A stretch of DNA of 53,250 nt from Planctomycetota bacterium (GCA_020845475.1 JADLFN010000025.1:1-53250), one strand, 5' to 3'. Positions 1 to 11,161 are shown, counted from the first letter of the stretch. Made by a program: numbers and translations. Notes: generated from the sequence alone by a model not told the origin.

Positions 1-3000
1 AGAAGGGCGAGGCGGCCTGGTCGGGGCTGAGCCAGCGGCCGTGGCCTATCGAGTAGACTCTGTTGTTGCAGTGGTAATTGCCGAGTTTGTTGTTTCCGGC
101 CTGGGCGCCCTTCGTGATTCCGCCGTCGTTGAAGCCGACCATGGGCGGCATGTAGCGGTAGCCGGCCCAGAGGTAGCGGCTGGTGCCCAGGACGTCCCAT
201 TGGACATCTTCGTCTTCCGTGACGACGTCGGCGAGCGTGCCGTCGGCCGGGTCGACATAGGGTGGGGCGAAGAGGATGTAGAACTTGCCGGGGTCGGTGA
301 GCGTCAGCATGTTGCCGGCAACTTTGATCTGCGTGGCGCTGGGTACCGCTGTGATCGTTAGCGCCATGGGGAATTCCATGTCGATGATGACCTGCCAGCC
401 AACCATGTAGCTCTTGAACGTGGCCGAGCTGTCCGTCAGCGTGGTTTCGCTGCTGGCGTAACTCTCATCCGTCCATTGGCCGGAGGTGGAGTAGCTAAGA
501 TCGTCGTAAGGCGAGCGCGAAAGCACGCTCGTCCCGCTAGCGCCAAACAGGCCGGTGCGGTCGCCTTCGAACAGTAGTTCCTGCAGCTCAGCGTCCACGT
601 TGGTAACGCGGAGCCACACGCCTGAGCTCACTTCAAACCAGCGACCGATGTCGGCCACCCCGATTTCACCAGAGGTCACTGGAACATGCGTATATTTCTC
701 GTCGTCGAACAACGCGCCGCTCCACGAGACAGTGTTGAGCACCTCGTTGCTGTCCTGCTGCTTGTACACAACAAACCCGTTCTGTACGCCGCCGGAGTAA
801 ATGCCTGCGGCGATGCCATCGGCGTCCAACACCCAGATATCGTCGGTGTCGTTGTCCACGACGCGGCCAAGCCTGAGCCGGTTGCTGCCGTCGCCAGGGA
901 TGCTGACGCACAGCGTCATGCCGATGAGAGCATCAGCGCTGAGATAAGTGCTGTTGAGGTGGATCTTGGTGATGCCGGCTTCGGGGGTGTTGCTCGTGGT
1001 CGAGCTAATCAGCGACTTCTGCCCGTCAAAAGCCACCGGGTACTGAAGCACGCCGCCGTGTTCCGTGTACTGCTCCATGTCCACTTTCGCGCCCGATGCG
1101 TTGGTGCGCATGATCAGGCTACCAAGCTGGTTGATGGCAAGGAAGAACACGTTGACAGACGCGTTTGGAAGCAGAACCGTTTCCGCGATGCGGCATGGCC
1201 CGCCGGTATCACCGCTCGGGCCGCCGACGGCGCCCAAGGGATTTCGGGCATCGCCCGAGAGCAGCAGCGGGAAGTTCGGCCCGAAGTCGAAGAATGTCGT
1301 GGCCAGGACATTAGCCGGGCCTGCGGCGCCGCCCTTGAGCTCCGCGACAGGGCCGGGGCCGGGGGTGCCAGTGCAAGCCGGGCACACTTCAACCACGTCA
1401 TAGATGTTTAGATCCACGCCTGCAGGGTGCGTTCCGGAAACTGCGTCATCGTAGAAGTGCTCGGTGGCGCAGAGCCTGCCAAGGCAGTCGTGCGTATTGA
1501 TCATGAATGGCGAACCGAGCGGAGAACTCGGTGCATCGTCGTCGCGGGCGACTTCCAGGCCGCGGTAATCATAGGCAATGTAATGCTCCACGGAGCGATC
1601 GCGTTTGCATTGTTCGATGGCGTCGTACTCCATCGCCTTGCCGTCGATGTCCGTGTACAGATTCATCTTGTCGGAGCTGACAGTGTAGTTGGTGTCCTCG
1701 AGGGTTGTGGCGCTGTCGTCCTGGTCACGTACGCCGTTGCTGCCGGTGCGGTTGCCGCGCTGGTCGAGGTTGAAACTACGTTGCAGCGCGAACGTCCCCG
1801 GCGTGTTGGCGGGACTGGAGTAAGTTGTCAGCTCGGTGCCGGACAGGTCAACGCCGTAATAGCTTGTCGTCAGCCGGTCAGCGTCGTCATAGCGGAACAC
1901 GTAGCCGAGGTGACCGAATTGGTCCTCGCGCTCGGTGGTCATGTTGCCCTTCTTGTCGTAACGGCGATCCACGGCCGCGAGGATCTGGCCGTCGCTGACC
2001 TTGGAGTATTCCACACGCTCAACAAGGGCGCTGAAACCACCGCAACCGCAGCCAGAAGCTTCGTAGGTGACGGACATTTTCGTTCCGTCTCCTGTGACGC
2101 GTTCGATGAGGCGGCCGCCGGCGTAGGAAAAAGTGGCGATGTGGTTGTTGTACGTGACGTCATAGATGGAGCGCACGCGGTTCAACGTGTCGCGCGTGAT
2201 TTCCGTGCGGCGGCCGGTGTGGGCTATCTTCGCGGTACGGTAGCCGGCGCCGTCGTACTCTCCCTTGGTGGTGTAGGTGCCGATGATGCTACCGGTGCTG
2301 TCGCCGATGGTCTGGTCGTAGAGCTCGGGCAGGGAGAGCGTGTCGTACTCCCAGTGCGAAGCGACCATCAGGCGCGTGTTTTCATAGTTGCTGCACGACT
2401 CGAGGCGACCCAGACCGTCGAACGTGTAGCACTCGTAGGTGGCGCCCATGACCTTGTCGCCGCGGGTGATGTTGCGGTACTGGATGAAGTTGCGCGAATC
2501 GTAGGTGTTGTTGACGACGTTGCCCTCCGGGTCCGACCACTGGGTGATATTGGAGTTGGCGTCGTACTGGCGCGTGTAGATGTCACCGTCGGCGCGCTGA
2601 AGCGTGATCAGGCGCGAACGTTCATCGTAGAAGTAGCGCGTGGCTTGAGGATTGCTGAGCGTGTCCGGGCTTTCGTAGATGCCCTTTTCGGTGACGCGGC
2701 TATCCGCGTCGTAGGTCGAGTAAGTGATGGTCCAAGTGCTCTGGCTCGCGCCGGGCTTGCGGCTGACGCGCGTGGTGCGCGAGAGCAGGTCGTACCGGAA
2801 GTCAGTCGTGACGTCCGTGGCGTCCTTTTGCGAGGTGACGCGCGACCAGCCGTCGAAGGTGGTCTCGCGTTCGGTGTCGTTTGTGCTCGCGTTGTAGCGC
2901 TGGTCCCGGTACTTGATGCAGCGATTGAGGTAGTCGAAGGTGCACTCGGTGTGGCTCACCTCGTGCGCGTTATTGAGGTCGTTGACCTCGCGATAGGTAG

Positions 3001-6000
3001 TTTTGACCGTGGCACCATCGAGGTTGTAATCGAAGCTCGTTTCGTTACCGCGCGCGTCGCGCACGAATTGAGTGCGGCTGGCGGCATCGTAGTAGCGATA
3101 GTGCGTGACGCCGTTGTCGTCCGTAGATTCGGTTACGCGGCTGTTCTTGTCGAAAAGGGTGGTACTGGTCTGCCAGCCGTCGCCGATGTTGTTGCCCAGG
3201 AGGTCCTTGGCTAGACGCTTCACTTGCGTTGTGCGGTCGATCTCGTCATAGGTGAATTGCGTTTGCGCCAGCAAGACGTTGCCGACGTTCTTGGCGCGAG
3301 TCTCCGTTACGTTCGAGTTGAGGTCGTAGTCCGTCTCGCGATAGTGGCCCGCGGGGTCGGTGACCCTGGTTGTGCGGTCAAATCCGTCGTACACGTATGT
3401 TGTGGTGTAGCCGCGCGCGTCCACGCTAGTAAACACGTTTCCATTGGCGTCGTAATTCGTGGTGTACGTGGCTGCGACGTCGCTGTCGGCGCCGGACACG
3501 CGCTGGAAGACCATGTCGCGCTCGTCATAGACCGTGCGCGAGCGATTACCCAGGGGCGAAATGGATTCCAGGACGTTGTCGCTGGTGTCGTAGGTGGTCC
3601 GGTAGGTGTACTGCGTGATGGTGCTGCCGGCAATCGCATCGACCTTGCGTTCGAAGGGTCTGTTGAGAATGTCGTATTTGACCAGCGTTTCATGCCAGGT
3701 CGCCGTCATGTCGGTCGTCGCTTTGGCCGGGAATGACGTGGGATCGTCGGCATCGCTGGGCGCTGTGGGTTGAGAACCGGCATCGGTCACGTACTCGCGG
3801 AACGTCTGGGTCATGTTGCCGTTCCAGTCATAGAAATAGAACGCGTCAGCGCGGTCGCTTCCGCTTGTGCGCAACAGCGGACCGGTGACCTTCGTGACCT
3901 GGTCAAACTCGTTGACGACGAACGTGGACTTGAAATTGTCCTTGGTCGCACCCGGCTCGAAGGCCCGCGCGGGCCACTGTGCCGTAGTGTTTCCGACATT
4001 GTCGTAGTCGAACTCGCTGGTGAGATCCAGGGTGCCATAAGCCGCGATGCGTTGGTAAAGGAAGCCATCGTGCGCCTGGCCGTCTGAGTAGTACTTGTAG
4101 AGCGTGACGTTGCCCTCGCCATCGGTGGCGGAGACCGGCTGCCCGTATTCGTTGTATGTCATGTAGGTCTTGATGGATTGCGTCGAGGGCTGGCCGACGG
4201 TCACATCATTGTACTCGACGCGCACCAGGTTGCCTCTGCCCACGTCGGTCTGCGTTGCGCTGTCCTCGTGGTCATAGAAATACTTGGTCGTTTTGGTGCG
4301 GGGGTTCTTCACGGTTTTGACGAACTGGAACCGGGGCTCGTACGTGTACTCCGTGACGATGTCTGCAAGGTCGCCGAGGGTTTCATCTGTACGCGTGACC
4401 TTGAGCAGGTTGCCCTGCGCGAGCGGGTCCGGGTTGGCGTTCTGCACGCTGTAGGTCGAGCCGTTGGTCCAGCCGTCACCTTGCAGGCTGTAGACGCTGT
4501 CGACGGTGATTGTCGTGCTGGTGTTCGAAGCGATGGGGTAGTAGCGGTGGTTGCTTGGGTTCGTTCCCATGCGCAGCGTCATGCCGGCAAACGCGTTGGT
4601 GGTCCACGACGCGCCCGAGTCCGTCAACACGCTCCCTGAGATGCTGGATGCGGTTCCGGAAGCCTGTTGCGATGGATTGGGGTACAGGTAGGTGACCTTG
4701 TTGAGGCGCGGATAGGTTACGGTAAGAACTTCGTGGTTCGAGTTGTATGTGAAGTCCGTGGTGTACTTGTCCGGGTCGGCCGCGCGCTTCTTGCCCGCGA
4801 CTTCCGTTGGCGTGGCGGTGTGGTCGATGGGGTCTTCGGTGTCCACAGCCCAGGTCTTGGTGTAGCGCTCAACTTTGGTGGTGCGGCCCGTGCCGTCGAT
4901 CGTGTATTCAGTCAGCAGCCCGCGGCGGTCCAGTTCGCGGATCAGCGTGCTGCTATAGTAGCGCAGGTACAACCACTGGTTCTGGCCGCCCAGGCGCTGG
5001 GCCACAACTCGGTAGGTGCCGCTGCCGGATTCGTACTCGTACAGATTTTCCATGTACGATGCCGGAGCCCCGCCTTGAGCGAACTCGTTCGGGTTGATGC
5101 ACTCCGTCAATCGATGAGAAATGTAGCGGTAGCCGCGCGTGACGCGCGACTTCGGCGTGCCGTCGTAGCGCGAGGTGGTGGGCGCCTTCTGCTCAGTCAG
5201 GTCTCCGTTGCTGTCGTAGGTGTATTCGACTTCGCGCGGCGAACCCGTGCTCCAGACTTTGTCGCGAACTTTTTGCACGCGGCCGTGAGTGTAATAAACT
5301 AATTCCCAAGTCTTGGCGCGGTCGTCGGTGATCTTGTCTAGCTGGCCGAGGAAATTGTAGCTGCACTCGACGAAGTTTCCCTGGCGGTCAATGCAGCGCC
5401 ACAATCTGCCCTGGCTGTTGAACACGCATTTGTAGCCGTGGCGGTCTGTCAGCGTTACCGTGTTATGCGTGGTGTCGCGCTCGGCCTTCATATAAATGCC
5501 GGCTGGCGGAGTGAAACCGCCCGTCACGTCAGCGAAGGTCTCTGTCCTCAAATCGGGCGTTTTCCAGATGATGTCGGCACTACCTGAGTCGTAGTAGCAC
5601 TGCTGGAAGTAAAAGCCGAGCCAACCATTGCCCAAAGGCCCGTTATAGCCGATATCGCTGCGATAGAAGCGCGACCAGCTTATGCCCATCATTCGACCGC
5701 GCGTGGCGATGTCGGTCTCGCCCTTGAAGAACGCGCCGTTCTTGAGGAAGACGTTGAGTCCGCCGATTCCCGGATTGCGGTTGGGCTCGGCGTTTGTTGT
5801 CGTCGGCCTGACGTTGGTGGGGTATTCAACGATGACGATGCCCTGGGGGTCGGTGCCGCTGGCCATGTCGACGGTGAACGTGCGTGGACCACAGTTGGCG
5901 AGCTGATCCACAGCAACTTTCGCCGTCACCTGAGAGCTGGAATCCTTGGTAAAGCTAAGCGTGGTGATGTTGGAGCCGAATGTGACCGCGTTGACGTTGA

Positions 6001-9000
6001 CCGAGAACGTGCCGGTTATGACGACGGATACGTTGTAGTCGCCCTGCTTGAGCAGCGTGGTCGTCTTGGCAACACTGGTGCTTGCTCCATTCACGTAGAA
6101 ACGGCGCGTGATCCACTCCGATTTCTTGCCTGTCGTGTTGCCGACTCGGGCTGTCACCGTGTATTCGCCGTTGGAGAAGAGCTCCGTGCCACTGGTCTGG
6201 CCCACGTTGCACGTGGCCGTTGTGGAGTTGAGAGTGTCCCAGAAGCTCCCGATTTGGGCTAGGTTGGTGCCCGCCGTCCGATTGACGCTCTGCACCGTCA
6301 CGTCGCGTGATGCGTAGAGTTCGAGCGTGCTGGTGTCGATGCTGTCGCCGCTGTTGGCACTGTAGGAAAGTCCGATCGTAAAGGCGCCGCTGGTGTTGCC
6401 GTCCGCCGTGGGATTTGTGAATGAGATTGTGGCGCGGTTGAGGTTCGAACTTGTATTGACTGTGAACGTGGCGGTCGGAGCCTCGTCGTAAGCGGCAATA
6501 CCCCATACATCGTTGGTCGTCAGCGTGACCGTGCGGCCCGTGGCGGATGCGCCCGGTTCGATGGTCCAGTCGGAAAGGACGAGCGTCGCGGAGAGCACAA
6601 TGTTGTCGTTGACCGTGATATTGCTGCCGGAGACGGAAACAGTGGTCGTGGCGCAATGGGTCTTTGCGCCCACAATGGTGACAGCCACGACCGCGCCCTG
6701 TTGCGCGCTCGCCGGGCTGAGTGTTATCGACGCTTGGGCGGGAATCGTCGAAACTTGAGCCGAGCGCACGCGGTTGGAGGGTGCATCTTCCGTCGAATCG
6801 TCAACGGTGACGTAGGAATAATACGTCGTGCCATTGGTAAGGCTTTCGACGACATGGCTGGTGGTGGAGCCGCTCAACAACGAGCCGTTCTTTTTCACAA
6901 AAAACGTGTAGGAGTCGCCGCTGGCGGCCGTTGCTGCCTGATCACCGGTCACGCGAAGTGTCGTCGCGCTCACCACGCTCGCCACGGTTAGTTTCGTGGT
7001 GCTGCTGAATTTGGGGTGGAACTCATCGCCGTTGCTTACATAGGTTGTGAAGTTTGCGTTGGCGTCGGTAAAGGTCGTCCAGTTGTTGCCGCCGTCATAA
7101 ACTGGCGCGCTGGTCCATTTCCCGCCATCGAGGAGTCTCGACTGGTAGACGTGGTAGCCGTAGGTGCCTTGGTCGGTTTGGTCGTCCTGTGTCCAGCTTA
7201 CTAGGACGCGCTGGTGCCCCAGTTCCGCCTTGACGTTGATGGGCGGCACAACGCTCCAGAACACTTTGTTGTTCGAATCGCTCTCCTTCGCTTCGCCTGC
7301 AGCGACGCCTCCGCTCTTAATCATGTCGAGGCGGTTCGCGCCGGAGGTCGCTTCAACGTTGTACTGGCCGCCGCTCAGGGACAAATCGAATTGGATTCCA
7401 CGCATTGCGCGCTTGCTGACGGAATCAGTGCATTTCCAGAAAATGTGCCGAGTGGATAAGCCGCCGTTGAAAGTGTTGTTGTCAAATTCCGCGATGCGGC
7501 CGTCGGTTTCAACCACCAAGCCGACCTTGTTGAAGGTGCTTCCAGTACAGTCAAGGAGCGCGTATCCATTCGACGGCGTCAGGGTGTTGATTTCGAGAGT
7601 GCTCACGTCCCCCGCATCGACATCAAGGGTGGCTTTGCGGAATTCCGCAGCTCCTTGCTGGATGCTCAAGGTGATACCGCCTGCCTTCTTTAGACGCAGC
7701 GTCGAGTCGAAAACGCGCAGTGTGCCTGAGCTGGTTGAGTCGGCGCCGTCGACGAGCAATCGGTCGCCACCGGTAATTTCGATCGTGCCGTTGTTGATCA
7801 GTTTGTGCAGGGAGTACGCCTCGCCGGAAGTGCCTGACCCGCCTGCGGTCCTGACGTATCCTGTGTCGGTGACGGTAAACTCCACGTCGTTGGTGTAGCA
7901 GTCAAAGCTCTCCGAGCTTTGCCCGAGCGGGCCGCGCACAAAAACACCGTTACCACTGCCGTTGATGGCGCTGAGAAACTGGATTCGACCGGAGCCGCCA
8001 AGCCAGGTCCATGGGATGTCGGAGTCAATTCCGCTGTCCATCTGATATGGAAACGGCTGCGCAACGCCAAGCCGTTGTTCGATGATGACGTGGTTGGATT
8101 CGAGGTCGATCTTCTTGTGTAGGCCAGATGCGGCTGTCATGTTTTGACCGGTGAACCAGATCACCGTCGCGCCGTCTCCGCCGGCCGCGTCGTCGTTCAG
8201 GAAAACCACAAGCGCGTCTCCAGCTTGCAGGCTTGCTGTTGTGACCAAGTCGAAATCGCCGTTTGCGTCCGTGTTGTCCGTGACGCCCGCGAGCACTGCG
8301 CCGTTGTGGGCGATGCCGACAACCTTGTTATTGACCGTCCCTCCCGTGAGCCTGCCACTAATGGTGTAACTCCGCGTTAGCGCGAAACTCTGACTCGTTA
8401 TTCCGGTGGTGTCGGACCATGCGCTGTCCTCAAAACCGTCCGTTGCCCTGACCCGCCAATGCCATGTTCCGTTCGCGAGGGCGCTCGCGGCGGGAACTGT
8501 GCAACGAATGCGTGCCGTCGGCGTAGTTGACGCGCCGAAGATTCCGCCCGCGGGCATGCCGATCCAGGTAGCACCCGAATCAAGGGAAAACTCAAAGGCC
8601 GACGGCGCAGTGGACGACAAGATCGTGACGTTCACAGATCCAAATCCTGAATCGTCGTCTATCTCCAATCGGAGGTGCAGCGAATCTTCTTCGCTGTCCG
8701 TAGGCTTTTCAAAAACAAGGGGCGGCGTGGAGTCAGCTACCGCTACTCCGTCTATCGGTGTGCGATTCGTGTTTCCGACCTTCGGAGGCACGGTGTTGGT
8801 TCGGAACGTGTGGTAGTACCACGGGCCGGCCCGGTCGTTGGCGTCCCAGAGCCTCACTCGAAGGAAATAGATAGTTCCTGCCGAAATTGCCTGAGAAATG
8901 GCTATGTCGGTCGATGCGCTCGCGGTTTTGGAGCCGTTATACAAGGGGCTCGTGAAGTCCATGGTTGTGTTGAACTCGATCTCATATGCGCTCTGCGTAG

Positions 9001-11161
9001 AACCATTGAAGTCGCTGGCAAATGTCCATTTCACCGCAATCGCGTCGTCGTCAATAATGTGAAGCTGGTCCGCGTAGGTCGACGCGGCAGTCGCGTTGTT
9101 GACACCCAGAGCTGAAACGCCGGCGGGGACGCCGCCGATCAACCATCCGATGTATGGACGGGCGAGGTAGGGCGTGAAGTCCACGTTACCGTTTACATCG
9201 TCCAAGCCCGAGCCAACGGCAGGGCCCGTTGGAGAATTCCAAAAGCAATTTTCGGCGAGCATGTTGGTCGCCCCGCTGCCGCCGTTGCTGTCAAACGCGC
9301 CGTAGGTTGTGTTTCCTTGAAAGCTGCAATGCGTGGCGACCAACCGGGCGTTGACGTTTCTGGCGTCATAAATGCCATGGCTGTTGTCTGTGAACTGGCA
9401 TTCGTCAATGGTGTACTCGCACAAATTCGCAGCGTCGTGTGGAATGTAAATGCCGTACGTCCGCCCGTAGAAAGTGCATCGCCGACACGTAACCGTCGAC
9501 GGCGACGCAGGCACGTTGCTGGCGTATATCCCATAGCTCGTTCCAGCCGCATCGGCAAAGGTGGTATCTTCAACCAGCACCGTGTAAGTGGGCGTCGAAG
9601 CGCTTGCTTCGTTGAGCACTAACCCCGCAGTTCCACCTAGATAGCAATGCCGGATCGTAAGCGAGTGAGGAACATTGACGGTGGTGAAGAGATAAACGCT
9701 GTTCACCGAGAACGAGCCCGTTATCCAGCACCGCTCGAAATTGGCGCTACCACTTGTGCTCGCGTCCGACAGGTAGACGCCATGCTGGCCTTGGCCGCCA
9801 ATGCGTGTATCGAAAGCCTTCAAATCATACATGAGGCTTCCGGCACCGACAAAAAGTACTCGATAGGTCTGAGCCCCGGACGGGGCTACTCCTCGTAGGT
9901 CGCAATTGCGCAGCGTTACCTTGCCGGCCGTAACTTGGACACACCGTTGCGAGTTGTATTCGGCTGAGGAACTTGCGTGGCCAAGATCCGCGTCCAGCAA
10001 CTCAATGGTTCCGTCCGTGGCGCTCTTGAGCCTCACGCCATAGTCACAGTGGTAGGCCTTTATGTTCGGCAAAACCATCGTCTTGCCAGAGATCGGCGAG
10101 CTTACGGCGTACTTGTCGACATCCACGCCGAAGCTGGCATCGCGGACAGTTACAAACGCGAAAGGGCCAATGTTGCCGAAGACGTTGGCATAGGTGGTTC
10201 CGTTATCGCGCAGGCCGGTCCAGTTGGTGAATGTGGGACTTGCGTTCACGGAGCGGAATTCGGGCCTGGATTCGACTGTGCCCCAAATCGATCCACGAGT
10301 CACAGTGATCAGCGCAGAATTGGCGCACTTGAAGACGTATCCATCATCGAACCGCCAATGGCTTTCATTGCTAGCGTCGCCAACCGTGTTTGTTCCGGAT
10401 ACGTAATTGGTGGGAGAATCTGGAACATTCACGTCTGGAAACCGGATAATGCTCGCCGTAGAGGTGACGGAGTCAAGATAAAAGGCGTAGTCGGGCCCGT
10501 TGACGATGAACGCATTTGTAATGTTGCCTTCTCTCAGTGCGTTGATGCTCTTGCCGACACAGCGGATTGCAGCACAACCCGCCACCGCCTGAGTGTTAAA
10601 AGTAAGGTCGCTTAGCGTTGGGACCAATCCAGACCCCGCATCCTCAAGCACAATCATCGCCGAACGACCATCGTTGCCGCCGTAGATAAATGTGCAGTTC
10701 TTGACCTCGGATTGCCGTGTCTGCCCTGCCTCAAATATCAGAGCACCCCATGTGTTGCTGGCGTCGAAACGATTGAATTGATATGTGGCGGTTGAGCTTC
10801 CAAGAAACTGCCCGTTATTCGCGATCCGAACATTGCCTCCGGTCTTGATTCCAAAGGCGACCTGCCCGTTGCCTGACAATTTTAACGTGCCCTGCTGCGT
10901 AGATCCATTTCCGATCTTGAAATCGCAGTCTTCGTTCCAGTTGACGATGACGTTGCCACCGGATAGGTCGATCGTAAGAGTGGCTCCATTTCGCACCGTA
11001 ATTGTGCCGCCTGACGCTCCGGCTGGGTTGAGCAAATACGGGCTGCCGGCGTTGTTCCAGGTGGTGTTTGTCGTGATGTCGCCGGTGATAGTGGTCGCCT
11101 CTATTACCGAAGCCGTCAGGGAGGCTACGAGTAGGAGCGCTAGAATCTTGAGCTTGTTCAT
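1..11161 (-). CDS. Giant secreted RHS/YD-repeat protein, C-terminus outside window
   Basis: The frame opens at an ATG at 11161 and stays open to base 2, so at least 3,720 residues are encoded and the C-terminus is cut by the window edge. I checked the frame at the start, near 5690 and at the left edge, and it is the same. Residues 1 to about 20 form a signal peptide. The next ~650 residues are Gly/Asn/Ser-rich short strands resembling a right-handed beta-helix. Fibronectin III-like segments lie near residues 700-790, 850-920 and 1300-1480. Around 1790-1860 is a DUF6531-like entry containing RGRMMGISWSRFYRS. YD repeats (RYDDADRL, YEYESGSGTYR and many more) fill about 1880-3100. GHGRWLSPD near residue 3705 is the usual end of an RHS core, after which such proteins carry a variable, often toxic, domain. 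Here that part is not visible. A cysteine cluster SGCGCGG lies near residue 3035. A weak AAAGG precedes the ATG by nine bases. Confidence 0.9.
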   Translation of the reverse strand, partial: MNKLKILALLLVASLTASVIEATTITGDITTNTTWNNAGSPYLLNPAGASGGTITVRNGATLTIDLSGGNVIVNWNEDCDFKIGNGSTQQGTLKLSGNGQVAFGIKTGGNVRIANNGQFLGSSTATYQFNRFDASNTWGALIFEAGQTRQSEVKNCTFIYGGNDGRSAMIVLEDAGSGLVPTLSDLTFNTQAVAGCAAIRCVGKSINALREGNITNAFIVNGPDYAFYLDSVTSTASIIRFPDVNVPDSPTNYVSGTNTVGDASNESHWRFDDGYVFKCANSALITVTRGSIWGTVESRPEFRSVNASPTFTNWTGLRDNGTTYANVFGNIGPFAFVTVRDASFGVDVDKYAVSSPISGKTMVLPNIKAYHCDYGVRLKSATDGTIELLDADLGHASSSAEYNSQRCVQVTAGKVTLRNCDLRGVAPSGAQTYRVLFVGAGSLMYDLKAFDTRIGGQGQHGVYLSDASTSGSANFERCWITGSFSVNSVYLFTTVNVPHSLTIRHCYLGGTAGLVLNEASASTPTYTVLVEDTTFADAAGTSYGIYASNVPASPSTVTCRRCTFYGRTYGIYIPHDAANLCEYTIDECQFTDNSHGIYDARNVNARLVATHCSFQGNTTYGAFDSNGGSGATNMLAENCFWNSPTGPAVGSGLDDVNGNVDFTPYLARPYIGWLIGGVPAGVSALGVNNATAASTYADQLHIIDDDAIAVKWTFASDFNGSTQSAYEIEFNTTMDFTSPLYNGSKTASASTDIAISQAISAGTIYFLRVRLWDANDRAGPWYYHTFRTNTVPPKVGNTNRTPIDGVAVADSTPPLVFEKPTDSEEDSLHLRLEIDDDSGFGSVNVTILSSTAPSAFEFSLDSGATWIGMPAGGIFGASTTPTARIRCTVPAASALANGTWHWRVRATDGFEDSAWSDTTGITSQSFALTRSYTISGRLTGGTVNNKVVGIAHNGAVLAGVTDNTDANGDFDLVTTASLQAGDALVVFLNDDAAGGDGATVIWFTGQNMTAASGLHKKIDLESNHVIIEQRLGVAQPFPYQMDSGIDSDIPWTWLGGSGRIQFLSAINGSGNGVFVRGPLGQSSESFDCYTNDVEFTVTDTGYVRTAGGSGTSGEAYSLHKLINNGTIEITGGDRLLVDGADSTSSGTLRVFDSTLRLKKAGGITLSIQQGAAEFRKATLDVDAGDVSTLEINTLTPSNGYALLDCTGSTFNKVGLVVETDGRIAEFDNNTFNGGLSTRHIFWKCTDSVSKRAMRGIQFDLSLSGGQYNVEATSGANRLDMIKSGGVAAGEAKESDSNNKVFWSVVPPINVKAELGHQRVLVSWTQDDQTDQGTYGYHVYQSRLLDGGKWTSAPVYDGGNNWTTFTDANANFTTYVSNGDEFHPKFSSTTKLTVASVVSATTLRVTGDQAATAASGDSYTFFVKKNGSLLSGSTTSHVVESLTNGTTYYSYVTVDDSTEDAPSNRVRSAQVSTIPAQASITLSPASAQQGAVVAVTIVGAKTHCATTTVSVSGSNITVNDNIVLSATLVLSDWTIEPGASATGRTVTLTTNDVWGIAAYDEAPTATFTVNTSSNLNRATISFTNPTADGNTSGAFTIGLSYSANSGDSIDTSTLELYASRDVTVQSVNRTAGTNLAQIGSFWDTLNSTTATCNVGQTSGTELFSNGEYTVTARVGNTTGKKSEWITRRFYVNGASTSVAKTTTLLKQGDYNVSVVITGTFSVNVNAVTFGSNITTLSFTKDSSSQVTAKVAVDQLANCGPRTFTVDMASGTDPQGIVIVEYPTNVRPTTTNAEPNRNPGIGGLNVFLKNGAFFKGETDIATRGRMMGISWSRFYRSDIGYNGPLGNGWLGFYFQQCYYDSGSADIIWKTPDLRTETFADVTGGFTPPAGIYMKAERDTTHNTVTLTDRHGYKCVFNSQGRLWRCIDRQGNFVECSYNFLGQLDKITDDRAKTWELVYYTHGRVQKVRDKVWSTGSPREVEYTYDSNGDLTEQKAPTTSRYDGTPKSRVTRGYRYISHRLTECINPNEFAQGGAPASYMENLYEYESGSGTYRVVAQRLGGQNQWLYLRYYSSTLIRELDRRGLLTEYTIDGTGRTTKVERYTKTWAVDTEDPIDHTATPTEVAGKKRAADPDKYTTDFTYNSNHEVLTVTYPRLNKVTYLYPNPSQQASGTASSISGSVLTDSGASWTTNAFAGMTLRMGTNPSNHRYYPIASNTSTTITVDSVYSLQGDGWTNGSTYSVQNANPDPLAQGNLLKVTRTDETLGDLADIVTEYTYEPRFQFVKTVKNPRTKTTKYFYDHEDSATQTDVGRGNLVRVEYNDVTVGQPSTQSIKTYMTYNEYGQPVSATDGEGNVTLYKYYSDGQAHDGFLYQRIAAYGTLDLTSEFDYDNVGNTTAQWPARAFEPGATKDNFKSTFVVNEFDQVTKVTGPLLRTSGSDRADAFYFYDWNGNMTQTFREYVTDAGSQPTAPSDADDPTSFPAKATTDMTATWHETLVKYDILNRPFERKVDAIAGSTITQYTYRTTYDTSDNVLESISPLGNRSRTVYDERDMVFQRVSGADSDVAATYTTNYDANGNVFTSVDARGYTTTYVYDGFDRTTRVTDPAGHYRETDYDLNSNVTETRAKNVGNVLLAQTQFTYDEIDRTTQVKRLAKDLLGNNIGDGWQTSTTLFDKNSRVTESTDDNGVTHYRYYDAASRTQFVRDARGNETSFDYNLDGATVKTTYREVNDLNNAHEVSHTECTFDYLNRCIKYRDQRYNASTNDTERETTFDGWSRVTSQKDATDVTTDFRYDLLSRTTRVSRKPGASQSTWTITYSTYDADSRVTEKGIYESPDTLSNPQATRYFYDERSRLITLQRADGDIYTRQYDANSNITQWSDPEGNVVNNTYDSRNFIQYRNITRGDKVMGATYECYTFDGLGRLESCSNYENTRLMVASHWEYDTLSLPELYDQTIGDSTGSIIGTYTTKGEYDGAGYRTAKIAHTGRRTEITRDTLNRVRSIYDVTYNNHIATFSYAGGRLIERVTGDGTKMSVTYEASGCGCGGFSALVERVEYSKVSDGQILAAVDRRYDKKGNMTTEREDQFGHLGYVFRYDDADRLTTSYYGVDLSGTELTTYSSPANTPGTFALQRSFNLDQRGNRTGSNGVRDQDDSATTLEDTNYTVSSDKMNLYTDIDGKAMEYDAIEQCKRDRSVEHYIAYDYRGLEVARDDDAPSSPLGSPFMINTHDCLGRLCATEHFYDDAVSGTHPAGVDLNIYDVVEVCPACTGTPGPGPVAELKGGAAGPANVLATTFFDFGPNFPLLLSGDARNPLGAVGGPSGDTGGPCRIAETVLLPNASVNVFFLAINQLGSLIMRTNASGAKVDMEQYTEHGGVLQYPVAFDGQKSLISSTTSNTPEAGITKIHLNSTYLSADALIGMTLCVSIPGDGSNRLRLGRVVDNDTDDIWVLDADGIAAGIYSGGVQNGFVVYKQQDSNEVLNTVSWSGALFDDEKYTHVPVTSGEIGVADIGRWFEVSSGVWLRVTNVDAELQELLFEGDRTGLFGASGTSVLSRSPYDDLSYSTSGQWTDESYASSETTLTDSSATFKSYMVGWQVIIDMEFPMALTITAVPSATQIKVAGNMLTLTDPGKFYILFAPPYVDPADGTLADVVTEDEDVQWDVLGTSRYLWAGYRYMPPMVGFNDGGITKGAQAGNNKLGNYHCNNRVYSIGHGRWLSPDQAASPF

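Noticed and set aside
1427..3214. Long rightward open frame of 595 codons
   Set aside because: It lies antisense to the YD-repeat region of the giant RHS gene, has the Val/Ala/Gly-rich composition of a shadow frame and no ribosome binding site.
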